From the NCBI GenBank assembly GCA_020744225.1, contig JAGMWG010000012.1, positions 992,001 through 1,056,000 of the forward strand: 64,000 nt of DNA, written 5' to 3'. The notes beneath the pieces were generated by a model. It ran no database searches and was not told the DNA's origin. It worked only from the letters and a program-made list of their open reading frames with translations. Below are positions 11,017-23,187 of this stretch, piece by piece; the stretch's first letter is position 1; the number at the start of each line of letters is the position of its first letter. The position numbers and the translations under genes were made by a program. This DNA comes from Paraphoma chrysanthemicola (taxonomy: Eukaryota > Ascomycota > Dothideomycetes > Pleosporales > Phaeosphaeriaceae).

Positions 11017-11468
11017 AGTGGTGTTGTATTGGCATCGAATCACGTTGCGCGGTCGCGCTTGCGACAAAGGGAGCGTCTGGCCGCGTCGCGTCGATCTTGA
11101 CTTCTCCACATCGTGACTTGGATCTTGAAGCATGCGCACACTTTCAAGTGTACTTTGGTATCTATTCTTGTACAGCAGATTCCTACTCCAAATACGAGTG
11201 TTCTTATCAGTAATACACACTTTTCCACCAATCCATATATCGCCAACTCGGCTCCCTTCCTTCGCCCTCGCTAGGCGACCGGTCAAGGCTCCTTCTTCAT
11301 TTCAACGCCAGTGGCTAAACTTTATCTGGTTAATGACTTCATTGGCCGCGGCTGCTGCAGGTACCGATCGATAAATAAATCTCATCGCGCCCCCTTCGAC
11401 GCGCGCCACTCGTTTGCCCACTTGTCACATTGTGTACCTTACTGTGGAGAACGTTGCGTAATTTGAAG
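11017..11468. other. Intergenic region
   Basis: 3' end of the transporter gene and promoter of the next gene. No other feature is seen. Confidence 0.4.
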
Positions 11469-12288
11469 ATGAAGTTCATCGCCACCACCGCCAGCATCGT
11501 CGCAATTGCGGCTGCGGCCGCTGACCCACAAGTTACCCCACGTGCGGAACTTGCGCAGAGGCAGAATAGCGACCCTGCGTTTTTGGGGTACATTAGTGCT
11601 GCGACATGTAAGTTATCCAAGCTGCGGTTTATTCACCGTTATCGCGCAGACATTGCGTAGTCGCGCATCAAGCAGCGCATGCTTTCGTCTGAATCCACAT
11701 GATTCAACACTAACGCTTTCGTCCCATGTAGTCTCCGACGCACGCTCTTGCGACTTCCCAGCAACGCTCTCGCGCTCCGGTTCCCTCGCGCAATGCTGCG
11801 CATCGGCCAGCTGCACTTTCTGGTCCTCGTGCTCGGCCGGGACGCTCTTTGCTAGCCAGACGAGTCTGTTTTGTGATCAAGGATACTGCAACACTGCTGT
11901 TCTGGTACCAACCGTCGGCGCAAGTAGTGGGCAGAACTACTTGGGATGCTGGGCAACAAGCCTTGGACAGAATCCTTTCACAATTGTGGCTAATATCGGG
12001 AGTGGTGAGTCGATACCTGAGAACCTAAGGCGACTGAAGTAGGGCTGACAATCTGCAGCGTCCGTTGGACAGGTGACGAGTGCGCGCTCGGGAAGTGCCC
12101 CGTTGAGCAGAGCATCTTCGATTACAGGTAGTGTGGCGAGATCATCGGTGACATCCGCTGCTGGAAGTGGAAGCCCAACACAATCTGCTACAGGAGCTTC
12201 GCAGTCGACTGGCGCAGCAAGCGCGGTTGGCGTGATGCCTGTGACCAGCGCAATAGGCCTGATCGCGATGGTGTTGGGGCTGCTCTAA
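11469..12288 (+). CDS. Cysteine-rich secreted protein, probably GPI-anchored
   Basis: Exons 11469-11607, 11732-12004 and 12059-12288 give 213 residues. The first intron has a CTAAC branch sequence, and both junctions keep the frame. The N-terminus is a signal peptide (MKFIATTASIVAIAAAAA). The middle domain (about residues 47-135) has about ten cysteines, including an adjacent pair (CCASASC) and WSSCSAGTL, FCDQGYCNT and YLGCWAT. A Ser/Thr/Ala/Gly-rich stalk follows, ending in a hydrophobic tail (VTSAIGLIAMVLGLL) typical of GPI attachment. The likely location is the cell wall or outer plasma membrane. I do not recognise a named domain. Confidence 0.75.
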
Positions 12289-12796
12289 CCGCTGCTCGCT
12301 CCTGTGTAGTGGATACGAACGAAGGCGATGAGCTTGTGGATTTTGTGGTGGTCCGGACGAAAGTCACGGAAGGCGATCAATGAAGGATGAGAGCAGGTAA
12401 TGATGTAATCAGATCCATGGCTAATGCAGTGAACCCCACAACTTCAGGCCCACCTTGAACATCACTCTTTTCAACCCTATCGTGATGCCGAATTCCATGC
12501 AGTCCCCGGGTATATACAAAGCGTGTGCAAGGTAGTATTAGCGGGACCAGTTCCCGACTATTTTTAGTGTAAGCATATACCCACAGCACCTAACCTCCTC
12601 TCGTTTGGGCTTATAGACCTTCGTCATATTTCGCCCGGTCGGTGCTCTATGCTTCCGAGAGTCGCGATGGACAAGTGTGTGCTTATGCAACGGAGCTGGT
12701 ATTATGTCTGATATAAAGCGACGTGAATCTCGACACCATGGGTAACTTGTCCTCGCTATCAACCTCAAGCTTCGTATCAGTTACTTCGCCGCCATT
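12289..12796. other. Intergenic region
   Basis: Promoter and terminator sequence between two co-oriented genes. No additional gene is supported. Confidence 0.4.
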
Positions 12797-13711
12797 ATGT
12801 CTTCACCTACACCAGTTCTCGTTTTTGGCCCTACAGGCGGCGTCGGCTCATCTGCAGCCCTAACTGCGCATCGTCTGGGAGCACATGTCTACCTTGCTAT
12901 GCGCGACACCAACAAATCTGTCCGTGGCCTTTCCAGCCCTCAAGACGGCTTCACCCGAGTCCAAGCCGATCTTTCAGACCCCAAGTCACTCACTGCCGCC
13001 GTACAAACATCAGGCGCCAAAGCAGCCTTCGTCTATGTCGTACACCAATTGCCTGACCATATGACATCGGCTTTCGCCGCTCTGAAGGACGCTGGCATCG
13101 AATACATTGTCCTACTTTCCAGCTACACCGTCAGAGGCGATCCAACTCAGCCAGAAAACCACGTCGAGTACATCCCAGCCTTGCACGCAAAGACCGAGGA
13201 AGCACTGCGTGACTCCGGCCTGCGCTATACAGCGCTGCGCCCTGCCTTCTTCAACACAAACGTCCTCTGGTATGCCAATGACCTCAAACAAGGCAAAGTC
13301 CACCTCCTCTACCCGGAACTTTCGTACGACTTCATCGCCCCATCCGACATTGGGATCATTGCTGGCAAAGTACTCATCCAGCAGCCCGAGGAATCGGACA
13401 TTCCCCTCTGCGGCCCTGAGTTACTGACGCAGCACGAGGCGTATGGTACCATTGGAAAGGTACTGGGTAAGGATCTTGAGATCAAAGAGGTGAATGAGGA
13501 GGAGTGGAAAGGTAGGCTGAGTTTTATGCCGCCCCCAGTCCTGGACACGATTGCGAAGGGCATGAGGGAGGATCATGAAGGAAAGTCGGATTTGTATAAG
13601 GAGGAGTGGTATAACGAGGCGGTGGGAAATCTGAAGAAGTGGTTGAAGGAAGAGGGTGGCGGGACGAGGTTTGGGAAGTGGGTGGAGGAGAATAAGGAGC
13701 TGTTTGCGTGA
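12797..13711 (+). CDS. NmrA-like NAD(P)-binding protein
   Basis: One exon, 304 residues. The N-terminus VLVFGPTGGVGSSAAL is the Gly-rich dinucleotide-binding loop of atypical short-chain dehydrogenases. It is followed by VYLAMRDTNKSVRGL, where the Arg would favour NADP(H). VQADLSDPKSLTAAV, YIVLLSSYTVRG and YTALRPAFFNTNVLWY match the NmrA/HSCARG order, without the YxxxK of classical enzymes. Such proteins act as redox sensors or as reductases in secondary metabolism. Which applies here cannot be read from the sequence. No pathway partners are adjacent. Confidence 0.85.
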   Translation: MSSPTPVLVFGPTGGVGSSAALTAHRLGAHVYLAMRDTNKSVRGLSSPQDGFTRVQADLSDPKSLTAAVQTSGAKAAFVYVVHQLPDHMTSAFAALKDAGIEYIVLLSSYTVRGDPTQPENHVEYIPALHAKTEEALRDSGLRYTALRPAFFNTNVLWYANDLKQGKVHLLYPELSYDFIAPSDIGIIAGKVLIQQPEESDIPLCGPELLTQHEAYGTIGKVLGKDLEIKEVNEEEWKGRLSFMPPPVLDTIAKGMREDHEGKSDLYKEEWYNEAVGNLKKWLKEEGGGTRFGKWVEENKELFA

Positions 13712-14297
13712 GGAGTGGGGATGTTGAAACTAGATGTGGGAGACTTACCAGTCTAGATATACACTTCGAATCCTGATTCAGAACACGATTTCTCAATTAT
13801 TGCTATTGGCAGAATGCTCGAGCGCAAAACTAGCCTTGTTCTACCTTCGCCTGTTTGCCTTGTCCTCGGGCGCCGTAGTTGGGCTGAGAACATGGCATTA
13901 CACATTCTGGAAATGGATAAAACATTGTGGGGACAGGTATACGACGATCTTGATTCCACACAGAAAAGAGGTCTTCTTGCAGGAAGCCTCACGGTATGGA
14001 ATATAAGATTTGCACACTACAGTCGCGATCCTGCTCCCGAGGTCTTGTGTCGCTATTGCACTCTTACATTCTCACTGGCAAACGAGATTGTCATTTCAGG
14101 CCTCGCAAAACTTGCACCTAGCCTAGCTCTTTGAGCTACTGTAGACTGGTCGGTGACAAGTCTAATTATTTCGACAATTCTTCACCCGAGTGTCTGACGC
14201 TAATGCAAGCCGGTGCTAGCGCATCGGTAACATGCTACACTTAAGCGTGCAACTCCCCTCGCATCCGTTCCTTCAGTCAGCACATCCTGATTGCGTT
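13712..14297. other. Intergenic region
   Basis: Overlapping short ORFs near 13.8-14.1 kb show no start context, intron pattern or family resemblance. Treated as noncoding. Confidence 0.4.
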
Positions 14298-15902
14298 ATG
14301 GAGAACCTGCCACAAGAACTGATCAATCGCATCGTTTGGTTCGCCGAACGATATCCCGGCCAAGATCAATGGTATCCAGCGATCGGACAATTCCACAGCG
14401 TTGGCAAACCGCCCTCGCAGTTCCCGCGATTAGCAATCCTGAACCGACTTTGGAAGGACGCAGTCGAGACGATTACTTTTCGAAATTTGGCAATCAACAG
14501 TAACGAACTGAACGTGCTCCAATCGATGGTAACAGGCAACCGGCGCAAGTATGTAGCAAGAATCCGGTTTATCGCGACACTGCCTACATACTCGGACGAA
14601 GCATGCGCACGGATAGAGTCACCAAAAGAACAGTATCTCAATGATGAAGCATTCTCCCAAGCCATCTTTGACCTCTTCGCCGTACTGAAAGGATGGGAGG
14701 CCGATGGCGTACAGAACGCGCTGTATTTAGACCTTGCCTCGCCGACGTCGCCTACAGATCTTCGGATGTATGGTTCAGGGCCCGAACAAGAAATTTTGAG
14801 GTACGATATTGCCATAAGAAAGCGCAAAGATATTTTATGGGACCGTTGGGAACATTCACAGCTCCATTTGTTACACCCGGCAAGGTTGCCGAAGCTTTCC
14901 AATGTAGCACACTTAAAGGTCGAAGGAAATGGATCTCGAAAGCTGGTGGCGCCAACGGCACCTGATCTCGCAGCGTCAATGCCGAACTTGAAAAGTGTGG
15001 AGTGGGACTTTTACGATTACGATGCTGGTGGCGCCTACGATGCAACGAACAACGACTCCTCGGATTCGGGTTTGGATTCCGAGATGGACGAAAGCAATTC
15101 ATTAGCATCAGTTAAAATGCCGGGCAAGGTCCGAAAGCTATTTGCAGACCGGCTGAACAGCATACAATTACCTGCACTTTCTTCCGCGAACATCGTCTTC
15201 TACCACGCGATGCCGTTCGATCAAAGACGCACGTGTCCGAGCATCATACCAACAGGGTTTTCTTTCGATCCCTTCAGTGCGACACTTCGAAGATTCTCGC
15301 AAAACCTCACAACCGTGACGCTGAATGCACATCTCGACTCAACACTATTCTGGCCATCGCCTAACGAACAGAATACTATCGCCTCTTATTGGCCCCGCTT
15401 GAAGTCACTAGACATCGATCTCATCATGATAGCGCCATCTGAGCAATGGTACTTTACTGGTCAGCGCCCACCTGACCACGAGAACGACGACCCAGGACGA
15501 GGTATCATTGGAGGCGATAACCTCAAATACAGTTATTCCGATTTCAGGGTGCACCCAGATCCTGAGACGTTCGATCCATTTCTAGCTGCTTTCGCCAAAG
15601 CAATTGCACAGATGCCGGTGCTCGAATACTTCATGCTCAAATCGGACCTGTCGGGAGAAACCGGGAAGTTGCATATTGAGTACGCTGCGCCTGGGAAAGC
15701 ATCATCAGTCGGCGACTCGAGTCCGGAGGACGCTCAGTACCGCCGAATCTATTACGCTTGTGAAGTTGGCAAGGTTTGGGTGCCAGAGCCGGACACTGCG
15801 GAAGGACTGAGGAATGCAGGTAAAGAGAAATTTGGTGGCGAAGCTATTGAACGATACGTTGGGAGTTTGTATTATCTGCAGGATGAGACGCAATTGACTT
15901 AA
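14298..15902 (+). CDS. F-box-like domain protein
   Basis: One exon, 534 residues from the ATG at 14298. An upstream in-frame ATG at 14232 would add 22 poorly conserved residues. The N-terminus ENLPQELINRIVWFAE, followed by PRLAILNRLWKDAVETITFRNLAI, is the pattern of fungal F-box-like proteins (LP.EL...I, then W...V....F). These recruit substrates to SCF ubiquitin ligases through Skp1. The rest is a divergent region with leucine-rich stretches (LPKLSNVAHLKVEG, MPNLKSVEWDFYDYD) and a C-terminal block ending YVGSLYYLQDE. The target is unknown. The stop lies 54 nt from that of the convergent neighbour. Confidence 0.7.
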   Translation: MENLPQELINRIVWFAERYPGQDQWYPAIGQFHSVGKPPSQFPRLAILNRLWKDAVETITFRNLAINSNELNVLQSMVTGNRRKYVARIRFIATLPTYSDEACARIESPKEQYLNDEAFSQAIFDLFAVLKGWEADGVQNALYLDLASPTSPTDLRMYGSGPEQEILRYDIAIRKRKDILWDRWEHSQLHLLHPARLPKLSNVAHLKVEGNGSRKLVAPTAPDLAASMPNLKSVEWDFYDYDAGGAYDATNNDSSDSGLDSEMDESNSLASVKMPGKVRKLFADRLNSIQLPALSSANIVFYHAMPFDQRRTCPSIIPTGFSFDPFSATLRRFSQNLTTVTLNAHLDSTLFWPSPNEQNTIASYWPRLKSLDIDLIMIAPSEQWYFTGQRPPDHENDDPGRGIIGGDNLKYSYSDFRVHPDPETFDPFLAAFAKAIAQMPVLEYFMLKSDLSGETGKLHIEYAAPGKASSVGDSSPEDAQYRRIYYACEVGKVWVPEPDTAEGLRNAGKEKFGGEAIERYVGSLYYLQDETQLT

Positions 15903-15956
15903 GTTAAAGAAACGTTTCGGTCGGATAACGCGCGATTGCAGCGACATTGTCACTCA

Positions 15957-17701
15957 TTAGGAACGTTTGATATCTGGCCATTCCACCTCGCAAGTACACA
16001 CATCGTCCATAGATGAAAGACTGGTTATAACAAGATATAGATGGTCCTGCAGAACAAGTCAGCAAAAGTCAGATTCACATGGGTCGAGAAGCGTACCTTC
16101 TCCAGTAGACGAGCAACGGTCCTCGACATGCCGTCCTCCTTGTTTTTCTTCTTGTCCTTCGACTTGGAGTCGTTTTCGTTGTCATTCGTCTCTTCAGGCC
16201 TTGAGGTCTTCTTCGACTCGTCTGTTTGCCCAGGGATCAGGTCTTCATTTACGTCCTCGCGATTTCCGGAGCTCTTTGACTTATCTCTCGTAAGGCGCCA
16301 GTCACCACCGCTGAACAGTGCTCCAAGATCACCGCTCCTTGCTGCATGATTTCGGTCCGAATATCGTGATTTGAACTCAGCTTTGGGAAGCATGCCTGCG
16401 GTCGGATGGTCGGCGCGTTCTTCTCTCCACTTCTCCTGCGCGTGCTTGTCCATGTACTCGTCCAGCCACAGCCCGGCCCTACTCATCGCACCCTTCTTCT
16501 TCCCAACATTCACATCCCCCACAACAATCTTCACTTCTTCCGACGAAGGAAACACCAACGGCGCCGCCTCCAAACACGCAAATTCGCCGCTCGATGCAAC
16601 CAGCCTCTTCTGCATCTGCGCTTGTAATCTCTTTCCTTGCTCTTCATCCCACTTCATTTTCTTCACAGAACTCTTCATCACACCTTTCATGTCCACTCCT
16701 CCATCAGCATCTTCATGACCCCGTCCAATCTCAACATCCAACCCCGCACCTTCTCCCTTCCCATTCCCATCGCCTTTCCACCCAACAATCCCACACCACA
16801 GCCCTCTCTTTGTCCAGAACTCTTTATTGACCCTTTCCAAGAACCTCGCACCTTGTACTCGACTCTGGGCTTCCATACCCACTTCGGCAGCTAGTCCAGC
16901 CGCTACGCCGACTAGCATGAGCGCTGGCTCAGGAATGAACAGGCCTGGTACATCTGCGAGATTGAGCAGATTGTACCATTCATTGGGCGCGAGGACTGTG
17001 TTGAGCGTGTCGATAAAGGAAAGAAATATCGTTTCGGGAATGGAGTAGCTGGCTAGGAGGGGTGGATATGCCCTGACAAAGCCACGAGAACGTGTCATGG
17101 GGCGGCGTTGTGGGATGATGATTGGGAGGGACAGTGATTGGTACGGAGCTGTCGGGACAGGAGTCCATGACTGTGTGAGGAAGGCGGAGGTCAGATCGTC
17201 GGTTCGTTTAGAGAGGTTAGGAGGGGTTTGTTGAGGATCCGTTTGGAGTTGGTGTTTAGACGATGTCTTGGATTCTGATTTGGTTGGATCGCTAAGATTG
17301 TCATGTCGTGATATTTCGATGGCCTGAGTGCTGCTCCGTAGTGCCTCCATTTGTTTCTTTGCTTGTTTCTTGTCTTTCTGGTGGTGGATGATTTCAGACA
17401 CAAAGCCGACGGTTGCTGCAGTTGACTTGACGATGTCGACAACGATGTCATCATCTTTCTTTTCATTCTTTGCTTTTCTTTCCTTCTCTGCCTTCTCCTC
17501 CTTTTCTCTGATCTTCTCTCTCTTTTTCTGCTCCTCTTCTTCTTTCTTTGTACTCTTCTTCTCGGCTTTCTTCTCTTCCTTGGCGCGCTTTTCTTCTTGT
17601 TCCTTCTCTTTCCTCTTTATCTTCTTAATTTCATGTTGTGCTTGCTTATCGGCTTTCGAATTAGCCGTCGCATCACTTCTTGAACTCTCATCAGAAGCCA
17701 T
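15957..17701 (-). CDS. Conserved fungal protein with K/E-rich coiled coil
   Basis: Exons 17701-16097 and 16046-15957 give 564 residues. The 50-nt intron joins ...ARLLEK to DHLYLVITSLSS, a C-terminal block I recall from homologous fungal proteins. Residues about 18-85 are almost entirely Lys and Glu with Arg/Gln, probably a long charged helix. The middle (about 190-300) is a globular region with SWTPVPTAPYQSLSLPIIIPQRRP and PETIFLSFIDTLNTVLAPNEWYNLLNLADVPGL type motifs and a hydrophobic Ala/Gly-rich helix that might touch membranes. The C-terminal part has GDWRLTRDK. No enzyme motif is recognised. Confidence 0.75.
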
Positions 17702-18227
17702 TGCGGTCGTGTCTGAAATCTTTCAGTACAGAAATTCCGTCCAGATGCAAGTAGAAAAGCAAATTACTGGGTATAAAGCGATAAGATAGATGAAATAAAG
17801 GAAGAATGTCTGAGCAGTTGTAACCTCGTTCCAGGTTCATCTATATACTCCTCATCCCAAGCAAGGTTTCGAACAATTCTCTCGCGCTCAGCATCTTCAT
17901 CCATCCCAAAAACATTACCATTTTAGGCAAGCGTTGGCGCCAGAGCAGTAGAATGATGAAACTGCGCGTTGGTCCAAGCCTCGCAAATCCTTTGCCCAGT
18001 ATCGCCAACGTGTTGGCACGATGTGGCGAAGCAATGCAAGGCGACCGGCATAAATTGGGCAAGCGTATGCGCGCTTATCGATAAGGTGGTGGATATACAG
18101 TGAATGGGTCAAGAATGTCGATCCCAGTATTGGAGTTTCTAAACATTGTGAAATTTGTCCTGTTTGAGGAATGAAGCATGTAGATTTCTTGCATTCATTT
18201 CTATGGAGCTTTTCGCTTGCTATTGAA
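17702..18227. other. Intergenic region
   Basis: Promoter of the K/E-rich protein gene and 3' region of the NACHT gene. No other feature is evident. Confidence 0.4.
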
Positions 18228-21200
18228 TTATCGCGTCCTAGCCACTCCCGGCCCCGCCAAACCACGCCACTTCCCAACCTTGAAAATCGAACCGAGCACA
18301 TCCTTCTTTCTCGTTCTTCTAATCAAGTCCTGTCGCTCTATCGACTTCTGCTGTGCCAAAGCCACAATGTCTTCCGGCATGTCGGGCGTAGTGCTACGAA
18401 CTTGATCCGGGTCCGCTCCATGGTCAAGGAGGAGCCTGCTAATTTCCGACCAGCTTTGCGAGCTTCTATTCGGCTCTCGAAGGTGGACGCCCCAAGGTGA
18501 ATAGCTGCCAGTTATGTTGCCGTGTGTCAGTAAGGCTCCTTCGATGATGTGATTTGGATCTGCTCCACGCTCGAGAAAGAGCTTGATAAGATCAACGCTA
18601 GGGGAGGTGGGAATGAAGCTTAGTTTGGGCAGCTCTGAGTCCTTGGTGAAGATATCGTAGTGTAGTGTAGCCATCAGGAGCATTGTCGCTTCATCTTTAT
18701 CTTTGGTCGCTATGTCTGATTGCATAGGTGCCTTTGAAAGTAGCGCATATTGCACATATTCGTGGAGTTGTAGCTGTATGGCGAGGTGTAGGAACGAAGT
18801 GTTGAGGCGGCAAGTCTTTCTACGGCTTGACCAGTGTTTGAAGGTAGCCGAAAGCTTGCCTCTAGCACACTGTGTGCCAATCTCATCCAGTTGTGTCAGC
18901 AATTTGACTTGCCTTCCAGCCTCGTTGCTGGTCGCAACCCGAGTCGCAGCTTCGATAGCGTACAACATTGCCTTCCATAGATCCTGATCGCATGTATTGA
19001 TGGCCTTGATCTGTATTGCGTGCATGTTGTACATTCGAAAGTAAAGCTGAAAGTCGTCCCCCGTTATTTCCACAAATCGTGACCAGACTTCAGGACGTTC
19101 AATGTAGTCTCTGACTGTGCGATGTAGATAGGTTACCCTTGTTGATGCAACGGTCTCATTGTTGTTAGAGTCGGCTTCAAGCAGCCCTTTGCAGCAGGTA
19201 TTGAGTCTGCGTCGCATCCTCAACGCACGGCCCTTGGCTTTCTCCGACTCCAATCGCCCGAATTGAGTCTTGAGGACAATGTCTGTATCTGGATCGTCGG
19301 CATAGGACATATCCAGTACCGTGAGTGGCTCGGCTGATGCACGCATAATCTGAAATAATTGCGACATGTTTCTTCGATAGCCGTCCTCGACTTGAGTCAG
19401 GATCTTCCAGAACAACTCTTCCAGATCGACTGGTACCGCATTGAGTCTACATTGGAGCTCTTCGAGCCGTTCTCCAGCCGCAAGACCTTTGAGAAGAGAA
19501 TCCGTAACCAATTGTACCCAGAGGAAGACCCCTGAAGCCTTGTGTGTGATGCTCTCAATGAGGTTTTCGACTTCATCTGGAGTCTCCAATTGGCGTTCAT
19601 AGTAGCCTTGGCTACTTGAAAAGCGCGATGTGACGTAGTACTTGATATCGTTGTATGTGAGATTCTCGAGTCGGAGTCTTGGTTGGTGTTGGAAAGCATC
19701 CTCAAAGACAGGCCAAGGCCGGCTTGAAACGCAAACTTTGACGTCAGGCGATAACAAGCCTTGTACAAAGGCTACAAGATGGCTGTGATCGCCTCCAAAC
19801 TCATCTAAGCCGTCGATGAACATGAAAAGTCGATACTGCGAGCCGGCACCTTCCAGAAGTTGTTGAAAGGCACAGTTGATCTCGGTACTTGTTATCGGTT
19901 TGAGCCACGGATCGGAGAAGAGAATGAATTCTTCCATCTTCGAAGGGAAGAGTACCTCCCATAGCTCTGGGGCTTGAAGGAGTGCAGAGTGCAGGAGCGT
20001 CCGGCGCATGCCTTCCTCTGACATCTGCATTGGTCCCCCAGAGTTCCAGAAGTAAAAGGCACAATTGATCAACTTCTTGTCACCTGCCCAATGTTTCAGA
20101 TGCATACTTGTTCGATCATCGTTGTATATGAATTTGAGAAGTGTTGATTTTCCAGCGGCAGGCTTTGCAGTAATCCAGTACAAACTTTCTCTGTCGGTTT
20201 CCAGCCAGGCTGGGAAGTTTGACCAATTTTCGTCGCGTGGCGGTCGGAAGATCCACTCGAAGGTCTGCTCGTGCGCCTTGGCAATCTTTTGGTACCGTGT
20301 GTCCATATCGGTAAACTGCACCCAACCACGTAAACGTTCATCGAACTCGCGACGGCTTTGGGGTGACATATCAGACTGCATATGAGCGACTGTTGACGGA
20401 CTCGTATCACCAAATAAGCTGTGACGTTGATGGCTACTTTTAAGGGCTTGAATGATCTCAGACTTCCATTGTTCTTGGGCGCTAAAGAGGAGGTTCATCG
20501 TTCTGCGAATATCCTTGGTGGAGCTGTACAAATCTTTATGCATTGCATTTTGTGCCAACCGCGAGGCTTCCACTTTCTCCCTGACATAGTCAGACAACAT
20601 TCAGCTGATCCGATTCAAGATACTCACCTCACAGAAACAAGGAGAAGTGAAGTCATCTGTTGTCTATAATGCTCAAGTTCTTGTTTAATAACGAGAAGCT
20701 TGTCATCGCTCCAGACAGTCCGCAGCGCCTCCTTGAAACAACTCCACGGCGTTGTCTTCGTTTTGTTCTCACTTCTGAGCTTGTTCAAAGCCAGCTGCAG
20801 CGATGAAGCAACGTCTTCGCATTTGATGCATGTGCGAATGATTTCTTTGTCAGAAGCCGACAGCCGCGTTATTGCATCCGTGGTCGCGAGTAAATGATGT
20901 GCTGCGGTGGCCAACTCATCGAGCTCTGGGCTTTTACTCGATACATGATGCAGGTTTAGTATAGGTTGCGCGGTGCGCTTCCAAGCGGAATTCGCCTTGG
21001 CTGCCTTCATTCTGGCAGACTGGCTGACCCAAAGTCGTCCATCCAAATACTCTTTGATGGCAACATCGAATAACAGGGGTGCGACGTATCGTTCGATGCG
21101 AAGGCCGATCTCATCAAGGTCGGTTTCGTCATGTCCAATGCTAGATTGTGATCGAGTACGATACACGCGTACAGTCTGAGAAATGACTCGCGTAGAGAAG

Positions 21201-21253
21201 TCAACGAATTGAACAATATTGGCAGCAAACCCAAGAGCTGCAACGGCCTCCAT
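18228..21253 (-). CDS. NACHT-type STAND protein (fungal NLR-like)
   Basis: Exons 21253-20628 and 20580-18228, with a 47-nt intron, give 992 residues. The N-terminus MEAVAALGFAANIVQFVDFSTRVI is the usual opening of the fungal STAND N-terminal helical domain. After about 330 residues comes a NACHT NTPase: Walker A ITAKPAAGKSTLLKF (GKST near 352-355), Walker B RLFMFIDGLDEFGG, and sensor region VKVCVSSRPWPVFE. Next is HKASGVFLWVQLVTDSLLKGL and a winged-helix-like region. The C-terminus has two degenerate ankyrin-like units (LIKLFLERGADPN and ISRLLLDHGADPD). Such proteins act in non-self recognition and regulated cell death in fungi. The specific trigger is unknown. No HET, patatin or prion-motif effector is visible in this protein or next to it. 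Confidence 0.88.
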
Positions 21254-22611
21254 ATTGAGCAACGAGGCTGAGAGGTGCTGTGAACAATCAAAAGATGGGT
21301 TGGGAAGCTGGCCAAGGCGCGCGGCCGTTGTCACTCAGTTTATATAGGCAACATCCGATAATCTTGCGACCGGCCTCGAGGCTGGAAGATTGTACATGCC
21401 GCTACATATCGTTATGAGCGGTGTGTCCAGCCATGCGATACCTGGTGCGTTGTCGCAGAAGGCGAGGACGGACTGCAGGAGGAAGCGCCCTGTGTAGCAC
21501 TGCTTGACCATTTCATCGAATGAGAAGTCTCGCTGGCACAGCCCACTTCCGGCGTGTGAGGGCCAAATGGCCTTGTAGCAGCCTAAGTACTGCAAATGAC
21601 TCTGAGCAGTTTTGCGCCGCGGTGGAGAAGAGAGATAGGCTGGGGCGCAGCGTGCCACAGAAGTCTGGGAGCCAAAGCATCGGACCGCTCCGCCTCGTTG
21701 TGGCGCAGGCAGGTCACGACCCCTCCACAGGTAACTGATCAGTACCCGACACTATGTTGACGCTCTGAATACTTGGCTCGCTTTCTTTTATTCATGATCC
21801 AGCAGTAAAACACGAAATCAACGATGAGCTTTCTGGCAAGATCTGTTAGAACTAGATTCCATGCTTGCTGGTTGGACGCTGGTGAGACAGTGTAGAGCTT
21901 TGCTGAAGCATGTGAATGCTCCCTAAATCACCATTGTCGTGGAATGCGCTCAACTCATGACATGTCTCACATTGAACTCATGGAGAATTTTCATGGAGGA
22001 AACAGATCCATACGGGTCCCTTCTTCGTGCTCTATATGTATGTTTTGACCGCTACGACGAGCATCAACAGGCAAACGGCGCACTTACAATAAGAAGCCAG
22101 CGATGCCGGATAAACCGTTCATTTTCCCAGATCGAGCAAATCGCCGATAGAACGACCGTAAAATCTACCGCACTGGGTAAAGGGCCCCGCAGAATGGACC
22201 CTGAATCCAGTGATCTGCACCGCGACGTCACTCGCCAAGCAATGCCATCATACCCTTAGCGAGATAGTATAGAAAGGGAGCCGCAATGTCACGCCTACCG
22301 GACCTTTTATTTCTCGATTCTTAGAGAAAGACGAGATCCCTACAACTTAACCAACTGGTAGCAAGAGTAGGTGTGCCTGAGGGAAAGGCCGATAGCAGTT
22401 ACCCTGAATGTATGCTGAGCAAAAATAATAGGAAATCACATATTGCACAAGCGAGACGTCACTCGTACTACAACACCAATCAACCTACCCGCCAAGGCAT
22501 CTCAGAAGACCTTTGAAACAATCCTGCTTGCTGGATATTCAGGTACATGCCCAAAACCCAAGACATCAAGCCTTCCCCACTATTGGCAACTTGCTAATCC
22601 CAGCAGCAACC
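21254..22611. other. Intergenic region
   Basis: A 1.36-kb spacer between divergent genes. Fragmentary ORFs have no recognisable product. A plausible 5'-leader intron of the next gene runs from about 22543 (GTACAT) through TGCTAAT to the CAG just before the ATG. No transposon ends were seen. Confidence 0.4.
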
Positions 22612-23187
22612 ATGACCAGTTCCCCAAACAACCTCCTCCCGCCCTCAGATGGCGACTTTGGCATCGCCACGCCCTCGGGCCTTACGCCAGGAACTCGCTC
22701 CGAAGCCGAAGCCCAACTCACCTTGAACGCCGAAGCGCAGACCGATTCGGCTGCACCCGATCCTTCCCTCACCGAAGCGCAGACTGCGTATCGCCGCCCA
22801 GGTATCCCGCGAACAAGCTCATACAACTACGAGAACGCGCTACGCAGAGCCCAGCAATCATCTGTATCATCAGATCTATCCGCGACAACCGAAGCATCAG
22901 AGAACAATACTGGCGCTGGCACAGTTGCGTCGCCGCCATCAGCCAACACGCCATTCCCGCCACCGGGCCAGGGCGTCGTGCCGTTGAATTACGGCCACGT
23001 TGGCGCTGCGCAGGGCGATGCGATCAAGAAGACTAGGTCACGAGGCTTGAGCTTGTCGGCGCTGGCGAGGCAGCAGAGCTGGAATGAGGAGGACTTCAAG
23101 CATGTGTATAGCACGCAATTGATGGAGGAGACGAAGATTGATGCTGGGTATGGAACCGGCGCGGAGAAGAAGGCGCAAGGTCCGTGA
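22612..23187 (+). CDS. Small conserved fungal protein, unknown function
   Basis: One exon of 191 residues from the ATG at 22612. The frame is open upstream but lacks good starts. The protein is disordered and rich in Ser, Thr, Ala and Pro. It contains PGIPRTSSYNYENALRRAQQSS and a C-terminal segment RSRGLSLSALARQQSWNEEDFKHVYSTQLM that looks like a short folded or binding motif. No enzyme or membrane feature is present. The conserved-looking tail and good frame make it a likely real gene, but the function is unknown. Confidence 0.6.
   Translation: MTSSPNNLLPPSDGDFGIATPSGLTPGTRSEAEAQLTLNAEAQTDSAAPDPSLTEAQTAYRRPGIPRTSSYNYENALRRAQQSSVSSDLSATTEASENNTGAGTVASPPSANTPFPPPGQGVVPLNYGHVGAAQGDAIKKTRSRGLSLSALARQQSWNEEDFKHVYSTQLMEETKIDAGYGTGAEKKAQGP

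Noticed and set aside
13814..14134. 106-codon ORF between NmrA-like and F-box genes
   Set aside because: No recognisable feature and overlapping alternatives.
21335..21658. 107-codon ORF upstream of the NACHT gene
   Set aside because: Not linked to the NACHT frame by usable splice sites. No known domain.
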